From the NCBI GenBank assembly GCA_964598395.1, contig CAZRBW010000008.1, positions 1-64,000 of the forward strand: DNA of 64,000 nt, written 5' to 3'. Shown in pieces: positions 1 to 8,984 of this stretch. Position 1 is the first letter of the stretch; each line of letters begins with the position of its first letter. The notes beneath the pieces were generated by a model that did no database searches, was not told the origin of the DNA, and saw nothing but the letters and a program-made list of their open reading frames with translations. This DNA comes from CAXBDP01 sp964598395. Lineage in GTDB: Bacteria; Bacteroidota; Bacteroidia; Cytophagales; Cyclobacteriaceae. The translations under genes and the position numbers were made by a program.

Positions 1-128
1 ATGAGGAACAAAAGAAGATAGAAATACGTATTTTTCATTCTTTGAATTAAAGCCAATTTGCTGGCAAATTTTAAATTAATTGTGATTTTGCCAAGCTTCT
101 GTATTTCTTTGTATCATAATACTCCCAC

Positions 129-1070
129 ATGAAGGTCTCTGTTGTTGTTTCCGTATATAATGAAGAGGATAATGTCGAACCATTAATCCAACAAGTTCAT
201 ACTGCTTTAAAAGATATCGACTACGAATTGATATTGGTGGACGATGGCTCCAAAGATAAAACTGTTGCGAAAATCAAAGCTGCTGCAAATGCGCACACAA
301 AGTTGGTGATTTTTCGCAAGAATTACGGCCAAAGTACCGCAATGATGGCAGGAATTGATTACGCTGTTGGCGAATATATTGTGACGATGGATGGTGACTT
401 GCAAAATGACCCAGCAGATATCCCAGCGATGATCCAAAAGCTGGAAAGTGACGATTGGGAGGTGGTAGCAGGCAGGCGAGCCAATAGAAAAGATGGCTTC
501 ATTTTAAGAAAATTTCCAAGCAAAATTGCAAACTGGATTATCCGGAATACTACAGATGTTCATTTGAGTGATTATGGTTGCTCATTAAGAATTTACAAAT
601 CTGATATTGCCAAAAACCTTGGTTTATACGGAGAGCTACATCGATTTATTCCAGTACTAGCTGCAGCCCAAGGTGCTAAAATGACTGAGGTGGATGTACG
701 CCATCATGCGCGAATTCACGGCGAATCGAAATATGGCATTAACCGTACTTTCAAGGTTATTGTAGATTTGTTATTGATGCTTTTCTTCCAAAAGTATTTC
801 CGCAGACCTATGCACTTATTTGGTGGGATTGGCTTGTTGTTTTTTGGTTTTGGCCTTTTGATAAATCTCTATCTTCTGATTATCAAACTCGGTGGAGCTG
901 ACATTTGGGGCAGGCCAATATTGATTTTGGGAGCCATTCTGCTTTTTGCAGGCATACAATTTATCACCATTGGGATTTCTATGGAATTGATGATGCGAAC
1001 CTATTTCGAATCCCAGGCTAAGAAAACGTATGTGGTAAGAGAAGTATTCAATGGTGAATCCAAGGCTTAA
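129..1070 (+). CDS. Polyprenyl-phosphate glycosyltransferase, GT2 family (DPM1/GtrB type)
   Basis: Family 2 glycosyltransferase that probably moves a sugar from a nucleotide donor onto a polyprenyl-phosphate carrier at the inner membrane face. The 313-residue protein opens with a GT-A fold; the nucleotide-binding DDG is at residues 38-40 and the metal-binding DGD at 88-90 (in DGDLQNDP). Two hydrophobic helices at about 230-253 and 262-285 give the GtrB/ArnC-like architecture. It overlaps the next gene by 20 bases, and that gene encodes a flippase-like membrane protein, so the two probably work together on a lipid-linked sugar. The sugar and acceptor cannot be read from the sequence. Confidence 0.85.
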   Translation: MKVSVVVSVYNEEDNVEPLIQQVHTALKDIDYELILVDDGSKDKTVAKIKAAANAHTKLVIFRKNYGQSTAMMAGIDYAVGEYIVTMDGDLQNDPADIPAMIQKLESDDWEVVAGRRANRKDGFILRKFPSKIANWIIRNTTDVHLSDYGCSLRIYKSDIAKNLGLYGELHRFIPVLAAAQGAKMTEVDVRHHARIHGESKYGINRTFKVIVDLLLMLFFQKYFRRPMHLFGGIGLLFFGFGLLINLYLLIIKLGGADIWGRPILILGAILLFAGIQFITIGISMELMMRTYFESQAKKTYVVREVFNGESKA

Positions 1071-1920
1071 AAAGCTTTTAACTACCTCGCTAAAGCTAGT
1101 GTTAACTGGCCTAGCATTGTGGATAGTGTTTAGGAAAATTGATCCTGCTGAAACTTGGACTATCTTCAAAAGCGCTTCACCATTTTGGCTATTAGCTGCT
1201 TTTGCACTCTTTAATTTCTCAAAAATTCTAAGCGCATTAAGACTAAATATCTTTTTCAAAGATACAGGGCTACAATTGCCTGAGCTGTATAACCTGAAAG
1301 TATATTACATAGGTATGTTTTACAATCTCTTTTTGCCAGGTGGAATTGGTGGCGATGGGTACAAAGTATATCTTTTGAATAAACACTACAAACATCCAGT
1401 AAAACCTCTCATTCAAGCTAGTTTAATGGATCGCTTTAGTGGTTTGATTGCACTTTTGTTTCTGGCTGTTTGCTTCGCATTTTTCCCATCTATTTATCCA
1501 ATATTTCAAGATTGGAACATCGCTTGGCTTCTTTGGCTTGGATTAATTGGTTTATTACCAGTTTGGTATTTTGCTGTAAAACTCATCCTGCCAGTTTTCT
1601 TTAAAAGTTTAAACCAGAGTAATTTACAATCCCTCGGAGTGCAAGGATTTCAGGTAGTTTGTGCACTGTTTATTTTGGTGAGTTTAGGTGTAGTTTCTTT
1701 GTTTCCAGCTTACATGCTCTTATTCTTAATTTCCTCCGTAGTGGCGGTTTTGCCTTTTACTATTGGTGGTGTTGGTGCTCGCGAATTAGTTTTTGTACTA
1801 GGCCATTCCTATTTAGGAATCGATCAAAATACAGCTGTAGCCTTTAGTTTATTGTTTTTTGTGATTTCGGCAACTAGCTCACTGATAGGAGCAATGCTCA
1901 AGGCTGAGCCAATTACTTAA
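1051..1920 (+). CDS. Lysylphosphatidylglycerol synthase TM region/UPF0104 flippase-like membrane protein
   Basis: Polytopic membrane protein of 289 residues from the YbhN/AglD2/LPG-synthase-TM family. Seven or so hydrophobic segments are visible, and the family signature GGIGGDGYK lies near residues 96-104, with a second glycine-rich GGVGARE motif near residue 230. Members often accompany glycosyltransferases and are thought to take part in moving or modifying lipid-linked intermediates. It starts inside the end of the upstream glycosyltransferase gene, which indicates translational coupling. It ends in a 4-base convergent overlap with the TrpF-like gene. The substrate is unknown. Confidence 0.8.
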   Translation: MVNPRLKKLLTTSLKLVLTGLALWIVFRKIDPAETWTIFKSASPFWLLAAFALFNFSKILSALRLNIFFKDTGLQLPELYNLKVYYIGMFYNLFLPGGIGGDGYKVYLLNKHYKHPVKPLIQASLMDRFSGLIALLFLAVCFAFFPSIYPIFQDWNIAWLLWLGLIGLLPVWYFAVKLILPVFFKSLNQSNLQSLGVQGFQVVCALFILVSLGVVSLFPAYMLLFLISSVVAVLPFTIGGVGARELVFVLGHSYLGIDQNTAVAFSLLFFVISATSSLIGAMLKAEPIT

Positions 1921-2519
1921 TCCTCAATTTCGAGTGGCTCAAGAATGTCAGCAAGTTCGTCATAGTCCTTGTAGCCAGGTTTGATCTCGGCACCTCCCGC
2001 CATTGCAATGCCGCTAATATTGCAGGAATCTACCAATTCTATTATGTTTTCTGGAGTAATACCATAGCCTAATAATACTGGACATTTTTCATTCAATATA
2101 CCAAGCTGATCCAAGGCTATTTCTGCATCAAAATCAGTTGAGTAAACATGTATGTGATCAGCTTCTAGTTTAGATGCAGAGAGTAATCCAGAAACCGAGT
2201 CATTTGAAATTTTGAGAATAACAGAAAGGCCATCATTTTTCAATTGAGCCACAATTTGCGGGTGAATGGTTTCTACTATTTGGATACCATATACTTTTGC
2301 AGTTTCAATTATTTGAGCAACATCATCGGAAATAAACTCACCTACAAAGTCAACACCAGCCAACCAAGATGAAATCGCTGTAAATTCATCCACATTGATT
2401 GCTTTAGAACTTGAAGGGTCAATATTGAAACCCATGTAATTTACCAACATTCCAGCGCAATATCTCGCATCTGATAGGTTGCTAACGTCACTAATTTTTA
2501 CAAATGTCTTTAATGCCAT
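1917..2519 (-). CDS. TrpF-like (phosphoribosylanthranilate isomerase-like) beta/alpha-barrel protein
   Basis: 200-residue protein with the layout of phosphoribosylanthranilate isomerase. It begins with a VKI strand, and its C-terminal third (GYGITPENI, then AMAGGAEIKPGYKD) matches the TrpF phosphate-binding region and closing helix. The catalytic Cys of the normal KICG motif is Ser here (KISD, residues 8-11), and the usual general-acid Asp in the LLD strand is not evident. It stands apart from any other trp gene. It is probably a TrpF-derived barrel with a changed or lost activity rather than the biosynthetic enzyme. Length fits the family. One copy of the GCGGGAGG octamer encodes its Ala-Gly-Gly. 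Confidence 0.65.
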   Translation of the reverse strand: MALKTFVKISDVSNLSDARYCAGMLVNYMGFNIDPSSSKAINVDEFTAISSWLAGVDFVGEFISDDVAQIIETAKVYGIQIVETIHPQIVAQLKNDGLSVILKISNDSVSGLLSASKLEADHIHVYSTDFDAEIALDQLGILNEKCPVLLGYGITPENIIELVDSCNISGIAMAGGAEIKPGYKDYDELADILEPLEIED

Positions 2520-2604
2520 GCCTAATTTGAATTTACGAACAAATTAAGAGATTAAATTGTTGACCTCCATATCATTTCTGATACAAATTACATTCTTACA
2601 GATA

Positions 2605-2928
2605 ATGGCGATAGAACTAGTTACGGACGAGGACTTTAAATCAATAATTTCTGAAAGTGAAAAGGTAGTGGTGAAATACCATGCAGATTGGTGTGACACT
2701 TGTAAAATATTCAAGCCTAAGTTTAAAAGATTGAGTTCTGATGGACGCTATAAGGGAATAAAATTTTTGGATGTGAATTTTGAAACAAATCCAGAAGCAT
2801 CAAAATTCGCTGAACTAAAAAATTTACCATCATTTGCTATTTTTCAGGATGGAAAATTGATTGAGAGTATTTCTACAGAGAAAGAAGAAACGCTTGTGGA
2901 ATTACTTGATAAATTAATTGATAAATAA
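2605..2928 (+). CDS. Thioredoxin family protein
   Basis: Cytoplasmic thioredoxin-fold protein of 107 residues with redox motif WCDTC and the conserved cis-Pro (NLPSFAIF). The central strand and final helix complete a normal thioredoxin fold. The open frame extends upstream to a TTG at 2557, but that would add a hydrophobic leader of 16 residues; the ATG at 2605 gives a canonical thioredoxin length and is preferred. If the longer form were used, the protein would be membrane-anchored. It sits alone between a convergent pair and a lipoprotein gene, so no partner can be named. Confidence 0.85.
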   Translation: MAIELVTDEDFKSIISESEKVVVKYHADWCDTCKIFKPKFKRLSSDGRYKGIKFLDVNFETNPEASKFAELKNLPSFAIFQDGKLIESISTEKEETLVELLDKLIDK

Positions 2929-3001
2929 GTTGATTCGTTTTAGATGCATTTATTTTTCTATTTTGCATCTATGAAGGAGCTTTTCACCCGTATATGCTAT
3001 T

Positions 3002-3718
3002 ATGGCTAATTTTTTAAAATTTGCGATATTTTTTTGCTTGACCTGCGGAGTTTTGGCCTGTACTGAAGAACCAGATGGAACCGAACCTATTAATTTAGAT
3101 ACAAGTTATTTCCCTTTAGCTTCAGGAAATTACAGAGATTATTCTGTTACCGAAACCATCTATTTTACAAGCACGGATATAGAAACAAGAATTTATCAAA
3201 TCCGAGAGGAGCTTGGCCTAGAGTTTGAAAATATGCAAGGTGCGAAATCATTTGAGTTGAAAAGATACTCTAGAACCGGTTCAAACGATGATTGGAGGTT
3301 GGATTCGTTATGGATTAGTCGAATTGATACAAACCCAGCTTTTCGTGCTGTCCAAGTAGAAAACAACTTACCTTTTATAAAGTTAGTATTCCCAATTATT
3401 ATAGGTAAAACTTGGGATGGAAATGCATTGAATAATCGTCTTTCCGAGACCTATGAGATCACTGAAATTTTTGATACTTATAGTCCGTCAGCAAATAGTC
3501 TAAGTTTTGCAAATTGCGCAATGGTGCTTCATCAAGAAGATGATGATGAACTAACAATTCGTGATATCAGATACGAAGTTTATTCAGAGGATATTGGTAT
3601 GGTGCATCGGTACAATGAAACCCTGAAATACTGTAGTAGGCCAGAATGTTTGGGACAGAAAATTGTGGAGAGTGGAAGATCTATTGAAATGAGATTAATT
3701 GGATATGGTGAGTTATAA
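3002..3718 (+). CDS. Hypothetical lipoprotein
   Basis: 238-residue predicted lipoprotein. A hydrophobic signal ends in a lipobox with Cys at residue 20, followed by TEEPDG; acidic residues just after the Cys resemble the Bacteroidota surface-export signal. The rest is rich in predicted beta strand, with a pair of cysteines near the C-terminus (YCSRPECLG) that could form a disulfide. No family is recognised. It overlaps the downstream subtilisin gene by 14 bases, so the two are co-expressed and it may help that protease or share its location. Confidence 0.7.
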   Translation: MANFLKFAIFFCLTCGVLACTEEPDGTEPINLDTSYFPLASGNYRDYSVTETIYFTSTDIETRIYQIREELGLEFENMQGAKSFELKRYSRTGSNDDWRLDSLWISRIDTNPAFRAVQVENNLPFIKLVFPIIIGKTWDGNALNNRLSETYEITEIFDTYSPSANSLSFANCAMVLHQEDDDELTIRDIRYEVYSEDIGMVHRYNETLKYCSRPECLGQKIVESGRSIEMRLIGYGEL

Positions 3719-5354
3719 GAGAATCCTTTTACTGATATTTTTAATTCCTTTTGGTTTATTCGCTCAAGATGGGCATTATATGGTTTTTTTTAAAGATAAA
3801 GCCAATACACCCTTCACAGTCGAGCAACCAAGTGCATTTCTGAGTGAAAGATCATTGGCACGGAGGGCAAAAAGTGGTGCTTCGGTTAGTCTTCAGGATT
3901 TGCCAGTGAATCCAGCATATGTCCAAGGCATTAAAGATTTAAATGTATTGACATATTATACTAGTAAATGGATGAATGCTTTGCTGGTGGAAGCCAGGCA
4001 AAGTGATATGACTGCAATTGCAGCTTTGCCTTTTGTCGATTCAATTTCTTTTGTTGCACCAGCCAGAAATCTAAGCTCGGCAAGAGTTGAGGATGTTGAG
4101 AATACCAAATTTAGGCTGAATTTGAGTTCTATTGGGCAGCTCTTTTCATCTCAAAATATCGATGATCAATTAAACATGCATGGTGTAAAACAGATGCATG
4201 AGAATGGATTTTCAGGTGAAGGAATCATTATTGGTGTTTTTGATGATGGTTTTCGAGGCTATGCGGATATAAGTTCTTATAATCACCTGACTCAGAATAA
4301 CAAAATACTCGATACATATGATTTTGCAATTCATCAAACAAATGTAAATGTTGGCTTTTCACATGGAGTACAGGTGTTCTCGATTATAGCCGCAAATACG
4401 CCAGGTCTTTTGGTAGGTGCTGCACCTAATGCTGACTTTGTATTGTTTGTAACTGAGGATAGTAGGTGGGAAACTAGACTTGAAGAGTACAATTGGTTAT
4501 TTGCTGCAGAACGTGCAGACAGCATCGGTGTTGATGTAATCAATACTTCTTTAGGTTATTCAAATGGGATGACCGTGTCATCAATGAATTACACAACGGC
4601 CCAAATGGATGGCAAAACAAGTGTGATTTCTAGAGCAGCTGAAATCGCCTTTTCAAAAGGCATGTTTATGGTAAATAGTGCTGGTAATTATGGAAATAGC
4701 TCATGGGGCATAATTGCCACTCCAGCTGATGCACCAAATGTGCTGGCCGTTGGTGCAGTTAATTCCGCAAGTTCAATCGCAGGTTTCAGTTCTCGCGGCC
4801 CTAATGCGGGAGGTCAGCTTAAGCCTGATGTGTCTGCTTTAGGAAATGGCACATTTTTATTGCGCAATAATGGCACAAGAGGCACTAGTACGGGCACCTC
4901 TTTTTCCTCACCAGTAATTGCTGGTTTTGTTGCCAATTTGTGGCAAGAATTTCCTTGGCTTAGCAATGCTCAATTGCTAGACGTAATTCGAAAGTCTGGG
5001 GATAGGTTTGAAAACCCAAATAATGATTATGGCTATGGAATACCTGATTATGAAAGAGCACGTTCTATAATTATTACGAGCACGGATCAAGTAAAAGACA
5101 ATGGGATTTTACTTTTTCCAAATCCAGCTTTTGATAGAGTAACAGTAAGTACAGGGCCAATTTTTAGGAAAAATTCGAATGTAGAAATATCAATTGTTGA
5201 TCTACAGGGTAAAATATTGAATAGGGAATCCTTCTTTTCGGAAAATGGAAGTGTTATTGCTGAGCTAGATATAAGTACTCTACAAAAAGGTTTTTACCTA
5301 GTTAATTTAAGTAATGGAGCAAAGAATCTTAGTCTTCGATTGATTAGAAAATAG
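3705..5354 (+). CDS. S8 subtilisin-like serine protease with T9SS type A sorting domain
   Basis: Secreted subtilase of 549 residues. A signal peptide ends at FGLFAQ, an inhibitor-I9-like propeptide follows, and then the catalytic triad: Asp180 in VFDDGF, His220 in SHGVQ, Ser399 in GTSFSSP; the oxyanion Asn lies in NSAGNYG. The last 85 or so residues (FPNPAFDRVTVS, then ISIVDLQGK and KGFYLVNL) are a type A sorting domain for the type IX secretion system, so the enzyme should be exported and probably surface-attached. The ATG at 3705 puts the signal peptide at the N-terminus; an ATG two codons earlier is also possible. A short lipoprotein gene follows after 8 bases. Confidence 0.93.
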   Translation: MVSYKRILLLIFLIPFGLFAQDGHYMVFFKDKANTPFTVEQPSAFLSERSLARRAKSGASVSLQDLPVNPAYVQGIKDLNVLTYYTSKWMNALLVEARQSDMTAIAALPFVDSISFVAPARNLSSARVEDVENTKFRLNLSSIGQLFSSQNIDDQLNMHGVKQMHENGFSGEGIIIGVFDDGFRGYADISSYNHLTQNNKILDTYDFAIHQTNVNVGFSHGVQVFSIIAANTPGLLVGAAPNADFVLFVTEDSRWETRLEEYNWLFAAERADSIGVDVINTSLGYSNGMTVSSMNYTTAQMDGKTSVISRAAEIAFSKGMFMVNSAGNYGNSSWGIIATPADAPNVLAVGAVNSASSIAGFSSRGPNAGGQLKPDVSALGNGTFLLRNNGTRGTSTGTSFSSPVIAGFVANLWQEFPWLSNAQLLDVIRKSGDRFENPNNDYGYGIPDYERARSIIITSTDQVKDNGILLFPNPAFDRVTVSTGPIFRKNSNVEISIVDLQGKILNRESFFSENGSVIAELDISTLQKGFYLVNLSNGAKNLSLRLIRK

Positions 5355-5362
5355 ATGGAAAA

Positions 5363-5956
5363 ATGAGATTTACAGGACTAATAATCATATTGATTTCCTT
5401 ATGTGTAAGCTCATGTAATAGACCTACTGCTTCGCAAAAACTGGAAAAGGTTGCGGCAGAGCTAAACAAGCAGCTTTATCCAGAAGTCGTTGAATTAGAA
5501 AACGATCCTGTTTTGGCTAATGGCCTGATCCTCCCGCCTGTTTTTATCAAACAAATGGGCGAGTATTCAAGAATGGAGGTAAACAACCCTAAGGAAATAA
5601 CAATGGCGGGGGAGATGTACACTAGCTATAGTTGTTTGTACAAAAATGATAAAGGTAAGAGTTTCGTTTTTCGGTTATCTGATATGCACGAAACCGATAT
5701 GTTGCTTGACAACAGAAAAAGGCGGGTGGAAAATGTAATTGCGGCAGAAACAGACGATATAAAAACAGTGGTATTGCCATTTGATAATAAATCGATCTCA
5801 GGAAATTATCAGTTCCATAAAAAGGACAAATCTTCAATAGTATCAATTTTTGCCTATAACCGTTACTTTGTTGAAATTGAATCTGTGGAAGAAGTTGCCG
5901 AGAGTGATATACTTTCCTTTATTGTGCATTTGTCTTTTGATGCATTAAAAAATTAA
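5363..5956 (+). CDS. Hypothetical lipoprotein
   Basis: 197-residue predicted lipoprotein with lipobox VSSC (Cys at residue 18). The middle contains repeated charged and aromatic segments (SYSCLYKNDKGKSF, YRYF-like strands), suggesting a compact beta-rich periplasmic or outer-membrane domain. No family is recognised. It follows the T9SS subtilisin by only 8 bases and so probably belongs to its transcription unit with the upstream lipoprotein. It has one octamer copy in the antisense direction (5530-5537). Confidence 0.65.
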   Translation: MRFTGLIIILISLCVSSCNRPTASQKLEKVAAELNKQLYPEVVELENDPVLANGLILPPVFIKQMGEYSRMEVNNPKEITMAGEMYTSYSCLYKNDKGKSFVFRLSDMHETDMLLDNRKRRVENVIAAETDDIKTVVLPFDNKSISGNYQFHKKDKSSIVSIFAYNRYFVEIESVEEVAESDILSFIVHLSFDALKN

Positions 5957-6043
5957 AGAGCCTTTTTGAAGCTGCCCCTTACCACTTAAATTGTCATCTT
6001 TTCGCTTTTCCTCTTTTATTTCAAATATTCATGTTTGCATTTT

Positions 6044-6051
6044 TATATTTG
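6044..6051 (+). promoter_or_regulatory. Candidate -7 promoter box of rpe
   Basis: TATATTTG matches the Bacteroidota -7 consensus TAnnTTTG and ends exactly 4 bases before the rpe ATG at 6056. No convincing -33 TTTG is seen at the usual distance. If real, transcription would start at or next to the ATG, giving a leaderless message. Confidence 0.45.
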
Positions 6052-6055
6052 CAAC

Positions 6056-6709
6056 ATGAGTCAAATTATCGTTTCTCCCTCAATCCTTGCGTCAGACTTT
6101 GCCAACCTTCAAAGTGAAGTAGAAATGCTTAATGCTAGTGACGCAGACTGGCTACATATTGATATTATGGACGGTCTTTTCGTTCCAAATATTTCTTTTG
6201 GACTTCCAGTTTGCCAAGCAATTAATAAGCATGCGAAAAAGCCTCTAGATGTGCATTTAATGATTGAGTCTCCAGAGAAATATCTTCAGGCATTCAAAGA
6301 TGCTGGTGCATGGCAGATTGCCGTTCACTTGGAAGCTTGTAAGCATTTGCATCGTACTATTCAGCAAATCAAATCTCTTGGTTGTAAAGCTGGTGTCGCA
6401 ATTAATCCTCATAATCCAATTAGCTTATTGTCAGACATTATAGCCGATATCGATTTGGTTCTAATAATGTCAGTAAACCCAGGGTTTGGTGGGCAAAAAT
6501 TTATAGAAAATACTTTTCAAAAAGTTGAAGAGACTAAAGAATTGATTCTTCGCAAAAATAGCCAAGCACTCATCGAAGTAGATGGCGGAGTTAACCTTCA
6601 AAACGCCCGTTTACTCAAAGATGCAGGCGCTGATGCCCTTGTTGCAGGTAATTTTGTTTTTTCTTCCTCAAATCCTAGAGCTACCATTGCGGAATTGAAA
6701 TCCATTTAA
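6056..6709 (+). CDS. rpe: Ribulose-phosphate 3-epimerase
   Basis: Interconverts D-ribulose 5-phosphate and D-xylulose 5-phosphate in the pentose phosphate pathway. The 217-residue TIM barrel carries the family motifs SPSILASDF at the N-terminus, HIDIMDG (metal His and Asp), DVHLM, VNPGFGGQ and EVDGG in order. The frame is open from a TTG at 6035, but the ATG at 6056 aligns with the family start (MSQIIVSPS). A -7-like promoter box lies 4 bases upstream. It stands as a single gene, followed 50 bases later by the lpoB-like gene. Confidence 0.95.
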   Translation: MSQIIVSPSILASDFANLQSEVEMLNASDADWLHIDIMDGLFVPNISFGLPVCQAINKHAKKPLDVHLMIESPEKYLQAFKDAGAWQIAVHLEACKHLHRTIQQIKSLGCKAGVAINPHNPISLLSDIIADIDLVLIMSVNPGFGGQKFIENTFQKVEETKELILRKNSQALIEVDGGVNLQNARLLKDAGADALVAGNFVFSSSNPRATIAELKSI

Positions 6710-6759
6710 GGCTTGGCAGGGGATTTGAGTAGGGTAATTTAAATCATAATTACATAGCA

Positions 6760-7350
6760 ATGAAAGCATTCTTCAAATCCTTATTAATGGTACTATTCCT
6801 AAGTACTATTTTGATGTCATGTAACCGTAAGACGGTAACAAGAGTATCGCCAGATCAGCAAATAGACTTATCAGGTAGGTGGAACGACACTGATTCTAGA
6901 CTTGTAGCACAAGAAATGATCAATGATGTTTTAAGTAGACCATGGCTAGCTAGATTTGAAGCGACATATAATAGAAAACCAGTAATCATTATAGGTAATA
7001 TTTCAAATAGAAGCACAGAGCATATCGAAAGTGAAACATTCATTAGAGATATGGAGCGTGTGTTCATTAATACTGGAGCTATACGTGTAGTGCAAAATGC
7101 TGTTTTCCGGGATAAATTGCGAGAGGAAAGAGCCGATCAACAAGAATTTTCATCTCCAGAAAGCCAGAAGCGCTGGGGACGTGAATTAGGTGCTGACTTT
7201 ATGATTTTTGGTACCCTCAATTCAATTATCGATCGCGAAGGCAAACGTCAAGTGAGATTTTACCAAATCAACCTCGACCTCACAAATATCGAAACAAATG
7301 AAATGGTATGGGTAGGTGAGAAAAAAATCAAGAAATACGTTGTTAACTAA
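6760..7350 (+). CDS. LpoB-like penicillin-binding protein activator lipoprotein
   Basis: 196-residue lipoprotein with lipobox LMSC (Cys at residue 21), related to LpoB (COG3417). In gammaproteobacteria LpoB reaches from the outer membrane to activate the peptidoglycan synthase PBP1b. The conserved core is visible: PVIIIGNISNRSTEHI, then IRDMERVFINTG, and GADFMIFGTLNSI near residue 150. Unlike enterobacterial LpoB there is only a short linker after the lipobox. It is followed after 8 bases by a COG3014 lipoprotein, a pairing also known in gammaproteobacteria. A partner PBP is not in this window. Confidence 0.8.
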   Translation: MKAFFKSLLMVLFLSTILMSCNRKTVTRVSPDQQIDLSGRWNDTDSRLVAQEMINDVLSRPWLARFEATYNRKPVIIIGNISNRSTEHIESETFIRDMERVFINTGAIRVVQNAVFRDKLREERADQQEFSSPESQKRWGRELGADFMIFGTLNSIIDREGKRQVRFYQINLDLTNIETNEMVWVGEKKIKKYVVN

Positions 7351-7358
7351 TTCTGAAA

Positions 7359-8786
7359 ATGAAAGCCTGGAGAAAAGCTGCTTCATTATCGATGATGCTT
7401 ATGCTGCTTATTTTTATAAGCAGCTGTGCTACATTTTATCAGCGCTATCAGGCTTTTAACTCCCATTTTGAGCAAGGTCAACTTTTTACAGCCGATCAGG
7501 CTCTGGCCAATAATAAAAAACTGAAAGAAGGCCGAGCTCGACTATTATATTTCTTAAATAGAGGAGCGGTAAACTCTATTTTAGGGAATTACGAGCTTAG
7601 TAACGAGCTTTTCGAAGAAGCTTACCTAATGGTTGAGGATTACCAAACTGATTATCTTCAAGAAGCCTTATCTTTTGTAAGCAATCCAAATGTAATTACC
7701 TATAAAGGTGAGCTCCATGAAGTACTGCTAATCCATTATTATAAATCCCTTAATTACCTAAAACTAGGGAATTATGAAGCTTCCCTTGTAGAAAGTCGAC
7801 GATTGAATTTGAAACTTCTAGAAGCATCAGACAAGATAAATTCGGACAAGAAGTATAAGCGTGATGCTTTTAGCCATTTGATGATGGGTATAAGTTATGA
7901 TGCTTCAGAAGACTATAACAATGCATTTATAGCCTACAGAAATTCTGTAGATATTTATTTAGAGGAATATTCAGAATTATTTGGCGTCCAAGTTCCTGCA
8001 CAATTAAAGCAAGACTTATTGCACATGGCGGTGCTTAATGGCTTTAATGACGAGAAGGAGAGGTATGAAAGAATATTAGATGTAAAATACCAACCAAGAA
8101 AAATTGGTGAAGGTGGACAAATGGTATTTTTCTGGAATAATGGATTAGGTCCTGTAAAATCAGAATGGAGTATCAACTTTGCTGTTTTAGAAGGGGCGGG
8201 AGGATTTGTGAATTTCACCAATGAGCAATATGGCTGGGATTTCCCATTCTATCTTGATAATACTGTAAATGAAAAAGAGAAAAGTGGTTTGGCTTCACTT
8301 TCTGTAATTAGAGTTGCTTTCCCAAAATATCTGGAAAGACCAACTGTTTTTGAGTCTGCTGAAATACGTGGAGCGCTTGGCTCCGCTGAATTAAATATGG
8401 TTTCAGACATTAATGCAATTGCATTTAAGGTATTAGAACAAAGAATGGTTGCTGAATTTGGAAAAGCGCTACTGAGAGTTGCTTTGAAAAAGGTAGCAGA
8501 ACAACAACTTAAGAAAGAAGATAGAAACCTAGGTGCAATTATTGGAATGATAAATGCAGCCTCTGAGCAGGCAGATACAAGGAATTGGCAGAGTTTGCCT
8601 CATAGTGTGTATTATTCTAGGCTACCCTTACAGGAAGGTGAAAATGATATTGAATTCCATACCAATGCATTTAATGGAAGGAATCAAAAGCACATGATTA
8701 AGGCTTTTGGAACCAATGGTAAGACTTATTTTCATTCATTTCATTCTTTGGAGCATCAAAGTATAATGCCGAGCTATTTTCAATAG
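7359..8786 (+). CDS. COG3014-family TPR-like lipoprotein
   Basis: 475-residue lipoprotein (lipobox ISSC, Cys at residue 23) of the COG3014 type. The N-terminal half contains helical repeat segments with TPR-like spacing (LYFLNRGAVNSILGNYELSNELF, IHYYKSLNYLKLGNYEAS). The C-terminal half is beta-rich with GAGGFVNF and ends in a conserved aromatic segment. It is the probable partner of the LpoB-like protein encoded 8 bases upstream; both should sit in the outer membrane facing the periplasm and act in cell-wall synthesis. The exact role of COG3014 is not established. Confidence 0.7.
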   Translation: MKAWRKAASLSMMLMLLIFISSCATFYQRYQAFNSHFEQGQLFTADQALANNKKLKEGRARLLYFLNRGAVNSILGNYELSNELFEEAYLMVEDYQTDYLQEALSFVSNPNVITYKGELHEVLLIHYYKSLNYLKLGNYEASLVESRRLNLKLLEASDKINSDKKYKRDAFSHLMMGISYDASEDYNNAFIAYRNSVDIYLEEYSELFGVQVPAQLKQDLLHMAVLNGFNDEKERYERILDVKYQPRKIGEGGQMVFFWNNGLGPVKSEWSINFAVLEGAGGFVNFTNEQYGWDFPFYLDNTVNEKEKSGLASLSVIRVAFPKYLERPTVFESAEIRGALGSAELNMVSDINAIAFKVLEQRMVAEFGKALLRVALKKVAEQQLKKEDRNLGAIIGMINAASEQADTRNWQSLPHSVYYSRLPLQEGENDIEFHTNAFNGRNQKHMIKAFGTNGKTYFHSFHSLEHQSIMPSYFQ

Positions 8787-8984
8787 CCACATTATGGAAT
8801 GAAGACTATGTTCTAACAATATACCTTTTTTCAATTGGAGAATTTGTTCATTTATGGCCTAATCAAAAAAAGATAATCAAAAAAATGCTCATTGGTGTAT
8901 TTTTTGTTTGCATTGCGAAGAAATATGTTTTTAATTGGAACTTATTTTTTGTAAAAAACTAGCTTGAATCTAAATTTAACTATT

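Noticed and set aside
5598..5606. Extra octamer copy in the lipoprotein gene
   Set aside because: The sequence GCGGGGGAG is not an exact match; likewise 10085, 10731, 45212, 52152 and 55446 differ from the octamer by at least one base, so they were not counted.
8787..8984. Possible small gene or RNA in the longest gap before the acidic secreted protein
   Set aside because: No open frame with a credible start and no stable hairpin with a T-tract was seen; the partial TATTTTTTG box near 8943 does not fit the promoter spacing.
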